From NCBI GenBank assembly GCA_020627605.1, contig JAHDGO010000076.1:1-8400 (forward strand): 8,400 nucleotides of DNA, given 5' to 3'. Positions 6,396 through 8,400 of the stretch are shown here, in pieces. The notes below the pieces were generated by a model. That model did not search any database. It saw nothing but the letters and a program-made list of their open reading frames with translations, and was not told the origin of the DNA. This DNA comes from Yoonia sp. Lineage in GTDB: Bacteria; Pseudomonadota; Alphaproteobacteria; Rhodobacterales; Rhodobacteraceae. The stretch's first letter is position 1; the number at the start of each line of letters is the position of its first letter. Position numbers and translations under genes: made by a program.

Positions 6396-6424
6396 TTGGG
6401 ACAGAAAGTTGAAAAAGTATAAGT
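6396..6424 (+). promoter_or_regulatory. Candidate mreB promoter
   Basis: TTGGGA (6396-6401) and TATAAG (6419-6424) lie 17 bases apart. The -10 matches at five of six positions and the -35 at four of six. Transcription would start near 6431 and give an untranslated leader of about 120 bases before mreB. The -35 overlaps the second copy of the ATAACTTTTG repeat, so a bound protein there could compete with polymerase. Confidence 0.45.
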
Positions 6425-6462
6425 GGCGTTTTGCCGCTGCGTCTCTCTGAAGGGGGGCTTCT

Positions 6463-6486
6463 ATGTCCCGCCTGCCCGCTTTATAA
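6463..6486 (+). CDS. Possible seven-codon upstream ORF in the mreB leader
   Basis: ATG at 6463 opens a frame reading MSRLPAL that ends in TAA at 6484. It is preceded by the purine run GAAGGGGGG five bases away, a better ribosome site than many genes have. It lies inside the predicted mreB leader and ends two bases before a hairpin. It could be a regulatory upstream ORF or chance. No amino-acid bias points to an attenuator. Support is limited to the ribosome site and position. Confidence 0.25.
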   Translation: MSRLPAL

Positions 6487-7590
<1,104 letters not shown>

Positions 7591-7613
7591 CCGTCAGCGA
7601 GGGATGACAGCCC

Positions 7614-8400
7614 TTGGCACGCGACAAGAACAGCGAAGATTTTATTGGCCCGATCCGCAGACTGCTGGTCGGGCTGATGGTGCTTGTCCTGATCGCCATT
7701 TTCATTGTCTGGCGCATCGACAGCCCGCGCGTCGAACGCCTGCGCGCGGCGGCGATTGATGCTGTCGTGCCATCGTTCGACTGGGCCATGGCACCGATCA
7801 CCGGCACGGCGAACCTGATCAGCGACTTTCAAAGCTATCAACAGCTGCGCGCGCAAAACCGCGATCTGCGCCGCGAGTTGCAGCAGATGAAGGCCTGGAA
7901 AGAAGCCGCGCTGCAACTGGAACAGGAAAATGCCAAGCTGCTTGACCTCAACAATGTCAGCCTTGATCCGCAACTGACCTATGTCACCGGCGTCGTGATC
8001 ACCGACAGCGGGTCGCCGTTCAGGCAGTCAGTACTGGTGAACGTTGGCGCACGCGACGGCATCATCGACGGCTGGCCGACGATGGATGGCATTGGTCTGG
8101 TTGGCCGGATTGCCGGTGTCGGTCAAAACACCAGTCGCGTGCTGCTCTTGACCGACACATCCAGCCGGGTGCCTGTCACTATTCAACCTTCCGGCCAACG
8201 GGCGATCCTTGCTGGCGACAACACACAACTGCCAGCAATTGAATTTCTGGAAGATGCGGCGTTGGTGCGCCCCGGCGACAGGGTGGTGTCATCCGGTGAC
8301 GGTGGCGTCTTTCCCGCTGATCTTCTGGTCGGCCAACTGGCGCAAACCAGCGACGGACGGCTGCGGGTCCGCCTTGCCGCAGACTATCAACGGTTGGAGT
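7614..8400 (+). CDS. mreC: Rod-shape-determining protein MreC, 3' end outside the window
   Basis: MreC is a bitopic membrane protein that links MreB in the cytoplasm with PBP2 in the periplasm. The visible 262 residues show the family plan: a short basic N-terminus (ARDKNSED, then IRR), one membrane helix (about 17-33, LLVGLMVLVLIAIFIVW), and a coiled coil (about 69-112, rich in Gln, Leu, Glu and Arg). A beta-domain follows with the conserved NTSRVLLLTDTSSRVPV (about 173-189) and later DRVVSSG. The start must be the TTG at 7614: an in-frame TGA lies at 7605-7607, GAGGGA (7599-7604) stands nine bases upstream, and the next ATG falls within the membrane helix. The ATG at 7604 is in another frame and gives no MreC-like protein. 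The gene runs off the window; mreD and the PBP2 and RodA genes usually follow in this group. Confidence 0.95.
   Translation, partial: MARDKNSEDFIGPIRRLLVGLMVLVLIAIFIVWRIDSPRVERLRAAAIDAVVPSFDWAMAPITGTANLISDFQSYQQLRAQNRDLRRELQQMKAWKEAALQLEQENAKLLDLNNVSLDPQLTYVTGVVITDSGSPFRQSVLVNVGARDGIIDGWPTMDGIGLVGRIAGVGQNTSRVLLLTDTSSRVPVTIQPSGQRAILAGDNTQLPAIEFLEDAALVRPGDRVVSSGDGGVFPADLLVGQLAQTSDGRLRVRLAADYQRLE

Overview
The window looks like core chromosome of an alphaproteobacterium of the Rhodobacterales (Roseobacter group). The reasons are the high-GC coding style, the leuA-mreB-mreC gene order, the MreB and LeuA sequences, and an FeS-type photolyase related to PhrB/CryB. Genus and species cannot be named from the sequence alone. 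I see no rRNA, tRNA, insertion sequence, CRISPR array or prophage gene.

Layout. (1) Positions 1-1365 hold a 5'-truncated gene for an exported protein made almost entirely of 19 MORN repeats, each exactly 23 residues. It is closed by a 12-bp hairpin terminator. (2) On the minus strand, an SDR oxidoreductase (3612-2950) is followed by an FeS-cluster cryptochrome/photolyase (2953-1430). The two share a 4-base stop/start overlap and so form an operon. (3) A 62-bp divergent intergenic region separates the SDR from an exported six-bladed-propeller-like protein on the plus strand (3675-4436). (4) leuA, for 2-isopropylmalate synthase (4682-6241), is preceded by a promoter, a 26-codon leader ORF ending in a leucine-rich tail, and several mutually exclusive RNA stems. 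This is the signature of leucine-dependent attenuation. (5) After the leuA terminator and a 311-bp intergenic region come mreB (6553-7590) and the start of mreC (7614 onward, cut by the window end). These are the first genes of the usual rod-shape/elongasome cluster.

How the parts work: leuA commits carbon to leucine synthesis, and its leader can sense leucyl-tRNA supply through ribosome position on CTA-CTT-CTT codons. mreB and mreC supply the actin-like filament and its periplasmic partner for lateral wall synthesis. The photolyase/SDR pair looks like a light- or stress-linked operon. The MORN and propeller proteins are exported and have no assigned function.

Most genes here are ordinary core genes. 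The parts most worth a second look are regulatory and structural. They are the apparently leaderless leucine leader peptide with no intrinsic terminator, the long structured mreB 5' leader with a seven-codon ORF, and the two-fold higher-order symmetry of the MORN array.
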